DNA of 64,000 bases, from contig WASS01000015.1 of NCBI GenBank assembly GCA_009712635.1, positions 620,001-684,000 on the forward strand. The letters are read 5' to 3'. Position 1 is the stretch's first letter. Every line of letters begins with the position of its first letter. Of the stretch, positions 1 through 8,936 are shown piece by piece. Made by a program: the position numbers and the translations under genes. Origin of the DNA: Hungatella sp. (GTDB lineage: Bacteria > Bacillota > Clostridia > Lachnospirales > Lachnospiraceae). The notes beneath the pieces were generated by a model. That model was not told the DNA's origin, searched no databases, and was given only the letters and a program-made list of their open reading frames with translations.

Positions 1-932
1 CCCTTCCTGATCCGGCTGCTGTTTTTTGCCCCTCTGTTCTGGGCTACAAAGGTCATGATTCCGCTTGAAATACTCTGCTCCGGCGTAAATGCAAAATCAT
101 CCACTCTGTTTACCGCATTGAATGCTGCAATGGTACTGACTCCAAGAGGATTGATCATCCCCTGAATCAGAAGCTTGCCGATGGGTTGACAGGATTGCTG
201 CAGCGCTGTAATTGCTCCCTGTCTTAACGTCAGGTTTAATAGCTCCTTGTCCAGCCGCATTTCCTTCCTGCCCACTCTGAGAAGCGGAACCTTTCTATAT
301 ATGTAAAGAATACAAAGCCCGGCAGATACCGCCTCTGCAATAACCGTAGCAACCGCTGCTCCGATCACATCCATATGAAACCATGCTACAAACACCACAT
401 CTAGCAGCCCGTTTAACACGGCAGCAGCAGCCAGAAACCGAACCGGAGTTTTGGAATCCCCCACACTTCTCAGTGCAGATGCCACCGCATTATAAAAAAA
501 CGTAAAAGGCATTCCCAGAAATATAATCCGCAGATACATGGCCGCAGCTTCCAAAATCTGATCCGGCACCCGAAGCAGCCTTAAGATGCCCCTGGACGTA
601 AAAAATCCCAGTGCAGCAATAATGAGAGAAAAGAAACACCCGAAAATAAGTATGGTAGAAACCTCTTCTTTCAGCCTTTTTTCATCACCTGCTCCGAAGA
701 ATTCACTCATCAGCACCGATGCTCCGATGCAGATTCCTGTAATTCCTAAAATTACAATGCTCATAACAGGGTTTGCAGTTCCCACTGCAGCAAGAGCATC
801 TTCTCCCGCATAACGCCCGACTATAATGGAATCCACCGCATTGTAAGTCAGCTGAAATAAATTACCCAGAACCAGAGGAATGGAAAAACGAATCAGCTGG
901 GAGGAAATATTGCCTTTTGTCATATCTTTCAT
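1..932 (-). CDS. MATE family efflux transporter (3'-truncated by window edge)
   Basis: About 310 residues can be read before the frame runs off the left edge, so the C-terminal third is missing. The N-terminus reads MKDMTKGNISSQLIRFSIPL followed by the MATE signature region with LGNLFQLTYNAVDSIIVGR. Repeated hydrophobic helices follow. MATE proteins export drugs or metabolites across the cytoplasmic membrane using Na+ or H+ gradients. The ATG at 932 is preceded by AAAGGAAGG at 7-nt spacing. The gene lies 22 bp downstream of greA on the same strand. Substrate cannot be told from sequence. Confidence 0.9.
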   Translation of the reverse strand, partial: MKDMTKGNISSQLIRFSIPLVLGNLFQLTYNAVDSIIVGRYAGEDALAAVGTANPVMSIVILGITGICIGASVLMSEFFGAGDEKRLKEEVSTILIFGCFFSLIIAALGFFTSRGILRLLRVPDQILEAAAMYLRIIFLGMPFTFFYNAVASALRSVGDSKTPVRFLAAAAVLNGLLDVVFVAWFHMDVIGAAVATVIAEAVSAGLCILYIYRKVPLLRVGRKEMRLDKELLNLTLRQGAITALQQSCQPIGKLLIQGMINPLGVSTIAAFNAVNRVDDFAFTPEQSISSGIMTFVAQNRGAKNSSRIRK

Positions 933-954
933 CTAGTAACCTTCCTTTGACGGA

Positions 955-1458
955 TTAGTAGCTTCTCAACTGATCGCTTCCATCATCCTTTGTTTTTTCC
1001 AGACGTTTTACCTCTACGTAGTAGCCTGTTTTATCATTTACCTTAACATAAATACGGTCTCCCACTTTATGTCCCAGAATAGCGCTGCCAAGGGGCGATT
1101 CAGAACTGATTAGACCCTTTATGGAATTTCCGCGGACGGTTGTCACCAGTTTGTAGGTCTCCACCTCATCATCATCTTCAAAATACAGATCTACGGTATT
1201 ATAAAGCCCAATTTCATCTTCCTTGGAATTGTCAGTAATAATTTGAGCTGTCTTAATCATTTTTTCCAGATAACGGATTCTGCTTTCATTCTGATTTTTA
1301 TCCTTTTTGGCTGCGTGGTATTCAAAATTTTCGCTTAAATCCCCATGGGCTCTTGCTTCCTTAACCGCTTCCAGGGCTTCCTTACGAACCACCAGTTTAC
1401 GGTGTTCTATTTCCTGTTTCATTTTTTCAATATCATTTTCTGTCAATTTGTCAAACAC
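955..1458 (-). CDS. greA: GreA/GreB-type transcription elongation factor
   Basis: This 167-residue protein has the two-domain Gre layout. An N-terminal antiparallel coiled coil contains HGDLSENFEYHAAK, the loop whose acidic residues stimulate RNA polymerase to cleave backtracked transcripts. A C-terminal FKBP-like domain carries the SPLGSAILGHKVGD motif. The predicted start is GTG at 1458. It is somewhat divergent at the N-terminus from canonical GreA, so it may be a second Gre paralogue rather than the main copy. It precedes a MATE gene and follows the ferredoxin gene by about 28 bp. Confidence 0.88.
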   Translation of the reverse strand: MFDKLTENDIEKMKQEIEHRKLVVRKEALEAVKEARAHGDLSENFEYHAAKKDKNQNESRIRYLEKMIKTAQIITDNSKEDEIGLYNTVDLYFEDDDEVETYKLVTTVRGNSIKGLISSESPLGSAILGHKVGDRIYVKVNDKTGYYVEVKRLEKTKDDGSDQLRSY

Positions 1459-1486
1459 GTTTCCACTTTCCCTTTCTTCCTGCTGG

Positions 1487-2806
1487 TTAAGAAAGGCTTT
1501 TACTCCCTTTTGGACTTTCCTCCACCGGTTTTCTCTTATAGAGGGACAAAAGCCTGTCTAAATAGATCGATTTCAGCTGTTTGCTTGCCATTGCCTGCTT
1601 TAACGGAGGAAGCTTTAAAATCGTTCCAAAAAGCGCTGCCATAGCACGGTGGCTGGCAAATGCCTGATTATCGAATATAAGATTCTGCAGAGTTCCCTTT
1701 TCAATAGCCTGGAGCACAAAGCGATGGGTGCTGTTCACCGGCGTGATAATCTGTTTTGGCCTTTTCTCCAGTTTAATCGCTTTTACACTGCAGTTTCTGG
1801 CGCATACACCGCAGCCAAGGCATATTTCCTCATCCACTACAGCTTTTCTTTTTCCATGCTCATTGGTTTCCATGGAGATTGCCAGAATGGGACATGCCTT
1901 CTCACATTTGCCGCATCCCACACAAGTCTCCCCGGATATATGGGGAATGTAATTAGTTGTCGCAACTGGCTGCATGGGACTGAATTTTCTGGCTGCCTGA
2001 AGTGCTTCACAGCAGCATCCGCAGCAGTTGCAGATGAAAGCCGGGTGCTCCCGGACATTTTCTCCAATCTGTACCAGATTGCTGGCGTAGGACCGTTCCA
2101 GTGCATCCATGGCTTCCTCTTTGGAAATCAGCCTTGTATAATCCCCATGTTCTGCCAGAGAACGGGCAACATTGTCAAAGGTCAGACATACATCCCAGGG
2201 AGCATTGATTTCACAGGGATGACCGGCATGGGACATCTTATGACGGCAGTAGCAAAGTCCCAGTCCGATGTAATCCGCCTCCTTAACGATGTGGGAAGCC
2301 CGTTCATAATCCAGAATGTGGTTGGTTTTATCCGTCATCAGTACAGGTTCCTGTACATAGACTCTGCCCAGTTTTGTTTCTGTAGCAAAAAATAAGTCCT
2401 TTATAAAGTCCTCTTCTACATTCATGTATTGATAGTAAAGTTCACTTAAGTATTTCTGGTCTATATCTCCTCTTGTCCTCATCAGGGCAAATTCAATAAA
2501 TCCAGCCATGGGAGGCGGCATAACAAACTTCCGGATTCCGTTATGATAAGAATCCACCAGAAGGGCTTTTTCACAGAGATGGTTTAATAGCCGTTCTGCT
2601 TTCAGTTCCGTAGTCTCCCAGATTTTAGCTGCCTTTTTCACCGTAAACGGCCGTACCGGCAGCAGTGCCACCCATTTTGCTTCTTTCTCCGAATACAAAA
2701 CCTGAAGAATTTTATAAAGCGTCTCCGACTCAGGCGCCCCTTGTGTAAACCAGTTAATGCGGTCACTTAAATTTAAGTACGCATCACGGGCTGTCAGATG
2801 ACCCAT
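1487..2806 (-). CDS. 4Fe-4S dicluster ferredoxin-domain protein with N-terminal winged-helix-like region
   Basis: This 439-residue protein has two classic ferredoxin motifs near residues 290-345: CVGCGKCEKACP and CLGCGVCARNCS, each able to hold a [4Fe-4S] cluster. An upstream cysteine cluster (FICNCCGCCCEAL) and CRHKMSHAGHPC could bind more metal. The first ~100 residues resemble a winged helix (RPFTVKKAAKIWETTELKAERLLNHL), suggesting DNA or partner binding. ATG 2806 has AGAAGG at 7-nt spacing; an ATG at 2812 is also possible. Related clostridial proteins are annotated only as ferredoxins. The specific electron-transfer role is unknown. Confidence 0.8.
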   Translation of the reverse strand: MGHLTARDAYLNLSDRINWFTQGAPESETLYKILQVLYSEKEAKWVALLPVRPFTVKKAAKIWETTELKAERLLNHLCEKALLVDSYHNGIRKFVMPPPMAGFIEFALMRTRGDIDQKYLSELYYQYMNVEEDFIKDLFFATETKLGRVYVQEPVLMTDKTNHILDYERASHIVKEADYIGLGLCYCRHKMSHAGHPCEINAPWDVCLTFDNVARSLAEHGDYTRLISKEEAMDALERSYASNLVQIGENVREHPAFICNCCGCCCEALQAARKFSPMQPVATTNYIPHISGETCVGCGKCEKACPILAISMETNEHGKRKAVVDEEICLGCGVCARNCSVKAIKLEKRPKQIITPVNSTHRFVLQAIEKGTLQNLIFDNQAFASHRAMAALFGTILKLPPLKQAMASKQLKSIYLDRLLSLYKRKPVEESPKGSKSLS

Positions 2807-2823
2807 TTTCATGCCTTCTTTCT

Positions 2824-3798
2824 TTATGCTTTTTTTGCAATGATCTCAATACGTCTTAAAGTGGTGCCCACACTCTTACTGGACTCAAGAGTCAGTCCAA
2901 ACAGCCTTAACAGATTCTTAGTTCCCTCTTTGGTTAAATAAACCTCCGAAGCTGCCTGCCGCCAGAGAGTATTCCCCTTCTTTTGCAGAAGATCCATGGA
3001 TTTATCCAGATCTGGTCCATCAAACCAGAGAATTCCACCATCTGCCAGACTTTCTGCAGCTTTATCGAGAATTGCATTCATGTCCCGGTTGTCCATTAGA
3101 TGTTCAATGATAATCACTGCATAGCTCCCTTTTATAACGGGGCTGACGGGTTCAGTTCCATTTAGAACATCCATTTCATAACCAGCACTGACTGCCTCTT
3201 TATATAATTGACTGCTTTGACTGCCGATAAATAACATGGTATTACCAGTGGCAAGCCTTTCAATATCCGCCAGTATTCTTTTACATTTTGCCTGAGAGTG
3301 TCCTGCTCTCTTTTTCCTTTTTACAACCCAGGGCTCTTCTTTTGCCAGGTAGTAGTTTCCGCACTCTTCGCACTTCATAAAGATACGGACCGGACTTAAC
3401 AGCTCTTTCCCCTCTTCGTCTCCCTCAATATAAAGGGATGCTCCGTAGTGCACCGTCCCTTTTCCTGCACAGACGGGGCAGATCTCAATCTCTGCAAACA
3501 TTAAATTTCTCAGTTCTTTTAAAGCCTTAAAATACCAGCGGTACAAACGATCCCGGAATTCCCCGTCATAAACAAACAGCCAGTTTTTTATGACTTCTGC
3601 CAGCCATCTTGTCTCATGGATCACAGACTTGTCCGCCTGAAGTCCTTTTAAGTTTTCTTCCAGCGTGAGGAGTCCGGAAACAGCATCCTCTTTCAGCCGG
3701 TCATTTCCCTGAGAAGTAATCAGATGCTCGATCCCTTCCACTACACTGCTGCATAAATTGACCATCACTACCAGCTGATTCATTTTGCCTGTCGCCAT
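2824..3798 (-). CDS. Zinc-ribbon protein with methyltransferase-like C-terminal half
   Basis: This 324-residue protein has a helical N-terminal ~100 residues, then a CPVCAGKG...CEECG pair that looks like a four-cysteine zinc ribbon. The C-terminal ~150 residues are shaped like a class I Rossmann methyltransferase (MLFIGSQSSQLYKEAVSAGY, then VIIIEHLMDNRDMNAILDKA and ADGGILWFDGPDLDKSM). The glycine-rich SAM loop is weak (FIGSQSSQ), so activity is uncertain. The start has AAAGGA at 7-nt spacing. It ends 18 bp before the ferredoxin gene, suggesting cotranscription. No precise function is recognised. Confidence 0.55.
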   Translation of the reverse strand: MATGKMNQLVVMVNLCSSVVEGIEHLITSQGNDRLKEDAVSGLLTLEENLKGLQADKSVIHETRWLAEVIKNWLFVYDGEFRDRLYRWYFKALKELRNLMFAEIEICPVCAGKGTVHYGASLYIEGDEEGKELLSPVRIFMKCEECGNYYLAKEEPWVVKRKKRAGHSQAKCKRILADIERLATGNTMLFIGSQSSQLYKEAVSAGYEMDVLNGTEPVSPVIKGSYAVIIIEHLMDNRDMNAILDKAAESLADGGILWFDGPDLDKSMDLLQKKGNTLWRQAASEVYLTKEGTKNLLRLFGLTLESSKSVGTTLRRIEIIAKKA

Positions 3799-3889
3799 AC
3801 GTTGATCCTTTCCTGTCTCTTGTTTCAGTTCCTTTGTACATATCCCCTGTTATTTTAGCACTTTTAAAAGGGGAAAGGCAAATACTTTC

Positions 3890-3918
3890 TTGTAGCGTGC
3901 CTGCAATCGGTCTATAAT
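3890..3918 (+). promoter_or_regulatory. Sigma-A type promoter for the LysR gene
   Basis: TTGTAG at 3890-3895 and TATAAT at 3913-3918 are separated by exactly 17 bp. They lie about 45 bp upstream of the LysR start codon, and no other open frame intervenes. Confidence 0.65.
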
Positions 3919-3964
3919 AATATCATTAAATGCAGGGATAGAAAGTTAAATCTGAGAGGTTAAC

Positions 3965-4846
3965 ATGAATTTTGATAAAATAAAATACTTTATAGACTTG
4001 GTAGAATGCAGGAACTTTACAGAAACTGCAAAGAAAAACTTTGTATCACAGACTACAATCAGTCTGCAGATTGCATCATTGGAAGAAGAAACCGATATTC
4101 AATTGATAGACAGAAAAAAAATCCCCATTGAACCCACTCCAGCCGGATGGTTATTTTATGATGAAGCCGTCACCCTTTGGAAGCAATACAATCATATGAA
4201 AACCACATTGAATAATTATAAAATGAATCATGATCTGACAATCCGCGTAGAATATGCTGCAGCGACAGATATTCAGAGCATGCTTCGCTTAATGCCATCT
4301 TTTAAAGAAAAGAATCCTAATATAAAATTAGAATTGGATAAAGTACTGCTAAAAGATGTATCAGAATATCTGCTAAAGGGATTGTATGATATTGCCATCG
4401 CCTTTGATTCGGAGTTTAAGGATAAACCTGACATCCTCACTTATCCGCTTTATAGCGGGCAGTATTGTGCGGTTGTCAGCCGCAGCCACCCTTTGTTTCA
4501 CCATCAAGCGATTTCCAAAGATGAATTATACCAATATCCACTGATTATGCTGAATCCCCAATCCATTGGCAGTTCCTATGAACTGATGATACAGCATGCA
4601 GCCTTAGATGGATATCACCCCCAAATCGTCCGGTCCGCAGATGATATTGAGACTGAGCTGTTTTACATTGTCACAGAAAACCTGATCGGATTTTTTCCAG
4701 ACAATTATAATCCTGCTTATTTAGAAAATGATATCCGAATGATCCCTTTAAATGATACAAATCATACATTCCGTATCGAAATTGCTTATTTAAAAGATAA
4801 TAAAAATATTGCTTTAAAGCATTTTCTTAAGCATATAAAGAATTAG
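3965..4846 (+). CDS. LysR family transcriptional regulator
   Basis: This 293-residue protein opens with the LysR winged helix (MNFDKIKYFIDLVECRNFTETAKKNFVSQTTIS..., residues 1-60). It continues into a substrate-binding effector domain with the periplasmic-binding-protein fold (ADLKEMLRL-like region, then DIAIAFDSEF). LysR proteins usually control an adjacent gene in response to a small molecule. The next gene on the same strand is an NAD(P)H-dependent oxidoreductase 94 bp away with its own promoter-like sequence, so it is the likely target. Confidence 0.92.
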   Translation: MNFDKIKYFIDLVECRNFTETAKKNFVSQTTISLQIASLEEETDIQLIDRKKIPIEPTPAGWLFYDEAVTLWKQYNHMKTTLNNYKMNHDLTIRVEYAAATDIQSMLRLMPSFKEKNPNIKLELDKVLLKDVSEYLLKGLYDIAIAFDSEFKDKPDILTYPLYSGQYCAVVSRSHPLFHHQAISKDELYQYPLIMLNPQSIGSSYELMIQHAALDGYHPQIVRSADDIETELFYIVTENLIGFFPDNYNPAYLENDIRMIPLNDTNHTFRIEIAYLKDNKNIALKHFLKHIKN

Positions 4847-4875
4847 TTTTCTAAATGACCCATGTAATTATTTCA

Positions 4876-4905
4876 TTGGACTTTGTTTAATTTTTAACAT
4901 ATTAT
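4876..4905 (+). promoter_or_regulatory. Putative promoter of the NmrA-like oxidoreductase gene
   Basis: TTGGAC at 4876 and TATTAT at 4900 are separated by 18 bp in an AT-rich gap between the LysR gene and the oxidoreductase. The -10 region is flanked by overlapping TATAAA-like stretches, so the exact register is uncertain. Confidence 0.4.
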
Positions 4906-4940
4906 AAAAATATAAACAAACAGAAGGAGGAACAATCATT

Positions 4941-5882
4941 ATGGGCAAATTATTATTAACTGGAGCCGATGGTAATTTAGGTAAGCAGGCGGCTAAATAT
5001 CTATTGGAGTTAGTTGACAAGGACAAACTCATTTTTTGCGGTTATAACCAGGAATCCTTAAAAGAATTTACAAAACAGGGCATTGAAACTCATGTGACCA
5101 ACTTTAATGACAGGGAAGGACTTGCCGAAGCCTTTGCCAATGCAGACAAAATTGCTTTAATTTCCATGCCTTTTGTGGGAAAAAAGCGGCAGAACGCTCA
5201 CAAGAATGCAGTCGATGCCGCTAAGAAAGCCAACGTCAGGCAGATTATCTATACCTCTCTTGTAAATGCGGCAGATGAATCAAATCCCAGTGTTGAAAAA
5301 ATTGACCATGCCTTCACAGAGGATTACATCCGACAGACCGGTCTGGATTATATATTCCTCCGCAATTCCCAATATGCAGAAGCCATGATTACCAACTATT
5401 TTACCTTTGCCAAAATGGATGGCGTATTAAAAAACAGCCAGGGAAGCGGAAAAATGGCTTATATTTCCCGTAAAGACTGTGCCAAAGCAATTGCTTATTC
5501 TCTTGCATCCGAACATTATCATGAATCCATTCTAAATATTAATGGACCTCAGTTAATGACCATTTCTGAATTTATTGAATATGGAAACCAGGCTACTGGA
5601 AACCATGTAACTTATGAGGAATTAACGGACGAAGAAAACTATGCCATTTTTGACTCTATGGGAGTACCAAGAACCACTGACGGAAAATTTAAGGATAATT
5701 CTGAAGCACCGTTTTCATCAGAGGGTATGGTGACATTTGCTCAGGCCATTCGCCTGGGTAAAATGGATCTATTTACGGACGATTTTAAGAATCTGACCGG
5801 TCAGGAGCCGCTCACAGTTCAATATATGTTTGAACATGCAGATGACTTCCAGATTGGTGAACGGCATTCAAAGGATAATTAA
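4941..5882 (+). CDS. NmrA/QorB-like NAD(P)-binding oxidoreductase
   Basis: This 313-residue protein starts MGKLLLTGADGNLGKQAAKY, a GxxGxxG Rossmann dinucleotide-binding loop. It lacks the full SDR catalytic YxxxK in its standard place, which fits the atypical SDR NmrA/HSCARG/QorB group. Members reduce quinones or sense NADP(H). A good AGAAGGAGGAAC site precedes the ATG. It follows a LysR gene on the same strand and is convergent with an old-yellow-enzyme gene, so this is a small redox neighbourhood. The substrate cannot be assigned. Confidence 0.82.
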   Translation: MGKLLLTGADGNLGKQAAKYLLELVDKDKLIFCGYNQESLKEFTKQGIETHVTNFNDREGLAEAFANADKIALISMPFVGKKRQNAHKNAVDAAKKANVRQIIYTSLVNAADESNPSVEKIDHAFTEDYIRQTGLDYIFLRNSQYAEAMITNYFTFAKMDGVLKNSQGSGKMAYISRKDCAKAIAYSLASEHYHESILNINGPQLMTISEFIEYGNQATGNHVTYEELTDEENYAIFDSMGVPRTTDGKFKDNSEAPFSSEGMVTFAQAIRLGKMDLFTDDFKNLTGQEPLTVQYMFEHADDFQIGERHSKDN

Positions 5883-5888
5883 TAAATC

Positions 5889-5938
5889 AAAATCCATGGA
5901 TTTCTGCAGTATGTTTACAGATTTCCATGGATTTTTTG
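5889..5938. terminator. Bidirectional intrinsic terminator
   Basis: AAATCCATGGA and TCCATGGATTT form an 11-bp stem, with additional pairing inside the loop, followed by six T on the plus strand. On the minus strand the arm starts with an A/T-rich tract as well. It sits between the convergent oxidoreductase (plus) and old-yellow-enzyme (minus) genes. Confidence 0.8.
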
Positions 5939-5950
5939 TCAAGCTTTTAA

Positions 5951-7888
5951 TTATATAAAATATCCCGCTTCATGTCCTGTATGAACTGCATGATATAACG
6001 TCCCCTGTTTTGTATTGCAGTCACCAATGGAAAGAACATCGTCTGCGCACTCTGCAAATTGATCCACATAAGATGAATCAGCATGTACTCCCAGGGAAAG
6101 TACAACTGTATCACAGAAAATCTCTACGTTCTCATTATCCTTATCTTCAAAAACAGCTCCAGCATCACCAACAGATACCAGACGCAAACCGCCCCGGAAA
6201 ATTACGCCTTCCTTCTTTAGCATATTAATTATGGCAATCTGATTAAACTTTGCTCCGCCGCTGCCAAAATTTTCTTCCGGCAGCATGTCAACCAGGGTAA
6301 CCTTTTTCCCCTTCTTTCGCTGTGCCAGTGCCGCTTCACAACCGGTCAGTCCTGCACCAGCCACAATGATCTCATTCCCAGTCTCTACTCTGCCTGTTTC
6401 CGCATCGCCCACCCAGACAACACGGTTACTTTCTCCCACAAAGGATGGAATGATCGGTTTTGCTCCTACTGCAACAATAACACCATCAAAATTCCCCTCT
6501 GCAATCAGTTCGGGAGTTGCATTTACATTTTTACGGATCTCTATGTTATTTTCAGCTTCTGTTTCACGTACAGTCCATTCCAGATATGCTTTTATATCGG
6601 CTTTAAAGTCAGGAATTGATGCCAGATTTAAAACTCCGCCCAGTTGATCTGACTTCTCGAATAAAACCACTTTATGGCCTCTTTGAGCCGCAGTTCTGGC
6701 TGCCTCCATTCCTGCCGGCCCTCCGCCAATCACAGCAATCTTTTTCTTTTCAGCCGGCGCCGGAGTATTGAAATAAAGTGATTCCATTCCCAATAAGGGA
6801 TTAACTGTGCACCTTATGGGTGCAAGCAGATAGTGGGTCTTCTGAATACAGTTATTACACCTGATGCATGGTCTGATCCTGGAAGCACAGCCATGTCGGA
6901 TGTGCTTAATCATATCCGGATCTGCCATTAGAGAGCGAGCCATAGATACCATATCGATCTTACCTTCACGGATGGCTTCATCCGCCTGCTGCAGTGAGAC
7001 AGATCCAACTACTGTAACCGGCACCTTAACCGCTGCCTTTATGACAGCTGCATCTGCTAAATTGATTCCATGATCGAAATAGATAGGCTGGTTAATAAAA
7101 GGTGCAAGGTTCTGTATGGAATGCATCCCTCTTGACACATGAAGCAGATCAATTTTATCCTCTATTAATTTGACGAATTCAATGACTTCCTCTATTGTTG
7201 GGGAGCCAGGAATCATATCATTGGCATTAATCCGGTATTCGATTGCTACTTTATTCCCCACTTTTTCTCTGATAGCCGCTAACAGCTCATTTGTAAAGCG
7301 AGCCCGGTTTTCCATAGAGTCAGTACCATATTCATCCGTACGTTCATTAATTACTTTAGAAAGAAAGCAGCCTGGAAGCTGACCGTGGGCGCCATGGATC
7401 ACCAGACTGTCCACTCCGCTGCGCATGGCCCTGTCTGCAGCATATGCAAAGTCTTGAATGAAATTCTGAATCTGCGCCTTTGTGAGATATGTTGGATCAA
7501 TTTCAACTGCCGGTTTTCCTTCCTTTTTGTCTCTTTCTTCAAAAGACGCAGGTGAAAGATTAATCGCAAAAAGCTCCATACCGATTTTACATTGATACAT
7601 ATGAACCAGATCGCATAGCATGGATAATCCATTAACAACGGGCTCCTCCCCCATGCGCAAAAGATGAGTGATTTCTTTTGGTAAATTCCGGTTGACTGTA
7701 CCACACCCAATATTGATACATGCACAGCCTCCTTTTACGATATCTCTTGTCCATTCCATTAATTCTCTGTTTACATAACCGTCTGCTGTAGCAAAGCTTG
7801 GCCATACCGGTGTGAAAGATACCCTGTTCTTTAATTTCATGGGACCAATCTGAATCGGTGTTATCAGGCTGCCATACTGTTTATCCAT
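5951..7888 (-). CDS. Old-yellow-enzyme family NADH:flavin oxidoreductase (FadH/BaiH/enoate-reductase type)
   Basis: This 645-residue protein has an N-terminal FMN-binding TIM barrel (PIQIGPMKLKNRV... through HGAHGQLPGCFLSKVINERTDEYG). An iron-sulfur segment (CIRCNNCIQKTHYLLAPIRC) follows. The C-terminal half is an FAD/NAD(P) domain with two GxGxxG motifs (IAVIGGGPAGMEAAR and IIVAGAGLTGCEAAL). That order defines 2,4-dienoyl-CoA reductase, enoate reductase and BaiCD/BaiH proteins, which reduce activated C=C bonds anaerobically. Start ATG 7888 has AAGGAG at 9 nt; an upstream in-frame extension lacks an RBS. A LysR gene lies directly upstream. Confidence 0.9.
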   Translation of the reverse strand: MDKQYGSLITPIQIGPMKLKNRVSFTPVWPSFATADGYVNRELMEWTRDIVKGGCACINIGCGTVNRNLPKEITHLLRMGEEPVVNGLSMLCDLVHMYQCKIGMELFAINLSPASFEERDKKEGKPAVEIDPTYLTKAQIQNFIQDFAYAADRAMRSGVDSLVIHGAHGQLPGCFLSKVINERTDEYGTDSMENRARFTNELLAAIREKVGNKVAIEYRINANDMIPGSPTIEEVIEFVKLIEDKIDLLHVSRGMHSIQNLAPFINQPIYFDHGINLADAAVIKAAVKVPVTVVGSVSLQQADEAIREGKIDMVSMARSLMADPDMIKHIRHGCASRIRPCIRCNNCIQKTHYLLAPIRCTVNPLLGMESLYFNTPAPAEKKKIAVIGGGPAGMEAARTAAQRGHKVVLFEKSDQLGGVLNLASIPDFKADIKAYLEWTVRETEAENNIEIRKNVNATPELIAEGNFDGVIVAVGAKPIIPSFVGESNRVVWVGDAETGRVETGNEIIVAGAGLTGCEAALAQRKKGKKVTLVDMLPEENFGSGGAKFNQIAIINMLKKEGVIFRGGLRLVSVGDAGAVFEDKDNENVEIFCDTVVLSLGVHADSSYVDQFAECADDVLSIGDCNTKQGTLYHAVHTGHEAGYFI

Positions 7889-8008
7889 AATCGTGTTCTC
7901 CTTCTGCCTATCCGAACTTTGTTTACAAATTAACAATATCAAAGGTACCAGCTAAAGTCCAACACAGAAATGCAATCAGGTAATTGTAAAAACTTCTAAT
8001 ACATTTTT

Positions 8009-8890
8009 TTAAAGAGAATATTTTTTCTTTATTTCATTGAGGAACCGGTAAAGGACAGGATTTGTATTATCCCTTGACCAGTATGCATTGACATTAAAAG
8101 GAATCCTTTCAACTTCCTGTCTGATAAACGCAATCTGATTATGATTAATGAAGTTAGTTAGTTCAGGCAAGAAACTGATACCGGCATTCATACTGACAAG
8201 CATAACCGCATCATCCATATTTTCCACCAGAATCGAATTATCAATCGAAAAAAGCGGATTATCAGAGTTATGGTGTGCCTTATAGTAATCCGACTGCTCC
8301 TTATTTTTTATATAGGAAATCACTCGTTCTGCCTTTAAATCTTCTGGCTGAATTACTGTTTTCCCTGCCAGTCTGTGATTCCGGTTCACACATAATTGAG
8401 GATATGTCTGATATACCTTCAGTTCTTCAATCTCTTCTGATTCCATCTGAAAATAAAATCCGATATCAATTGTCCCGTTGAGCAGATTCAATTTCATATC
8501 TTCATAGTTGCACTGGACAATACTTAACTTTACTTTTGGGTATCCCTGATGGAAGCTGGAAAGAACAGGTGCGATCACATCACGGTCAAACATACTGAAA
8601 AATCCAATTTTAATCATTCCCTCCGATCCTGAGGAAACCTCTCTTGTTTTTATCACTGCATTTTCATATAACTTTAATAAACGTTTTGAGTCCTGCAAAA
8701 ATGCCTCTCCGGGCATCGTTAATCGAACGTTTTTCTTATCACGGTAAAACAGCTCCACACCTAATTCTGCTTCCATTGCAGCAATCTGCTGACTTACTGC
8801 CGTTTGTGAGACATATAAAACCTGAGCTGCTTTGGAAAAGCTTTTTAGTCTTGCAACTTCACTGAAATAACGTAATTTTTTAAAATCCAA
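8009..8890 (-). CDS. LysR family transcriptional regulator (TTG start)
   Basis: The LysR winged helix begins LDFKKLRYFSEVARLKSFSKAA and the effector domain follows, giving 293 residues. I chose the TTG at 8890 because AAAGGAAGGGG sits 5 nt before it and LysR proteins begin at that point. The longer ATG frame would overlap the upstream ANT(6) gene. It is encoded 120 bp upstream of the old-yellow-enzyme gene on the same strand and probably regulates it. Confidence 0.9.
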   Translation of the reverse strand: MDFKKLRYFSEVARLKSFSKAAQVLYVSQTAVSQQIAAMEAELGVELFYRDKKNVRLTMPGEAFLQDSKRLLKLYENAVIKTREVSSGSEGMIKIGFFSMFDRDVIAPVLSSFHQGYPKVKLSIVQCNYEDMKLNLLNGTIDIGFYFQMESEEIEELKVYQTYPQLCVNRNHRLAGKTVIQPEDLKAERVISYIKNKEQSDYYKAHHNSDNPLFSIDNSILVENMDDAVMLVSMNAGISFLPELTNFINHNQIAFIRQEVERIPFNVNAYWSRDNTNPVLYRFLNEIKKKYSL

Positions 8891-8936
8891 ACTTACCCCT
8901 TCCTTTATCACACGTAATGTTTGTGAAACGATTCGA

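Noticed and set aside
1649-2395. Long plus-strand open frame (248 codons) opposite the ferredoxin gene
   Set aside because: It is fully antisense to a well-supported Fe-S protein, has no plausible RBS or recognisable domain, and its composition follows the codon structure of the other strand.
7399-7725. Minus-strand 108-codon frame inside the old-yellow-enzyme gene
   Set aside because: It overlaps the reductase in another frame and has no RBS or recognised domain.
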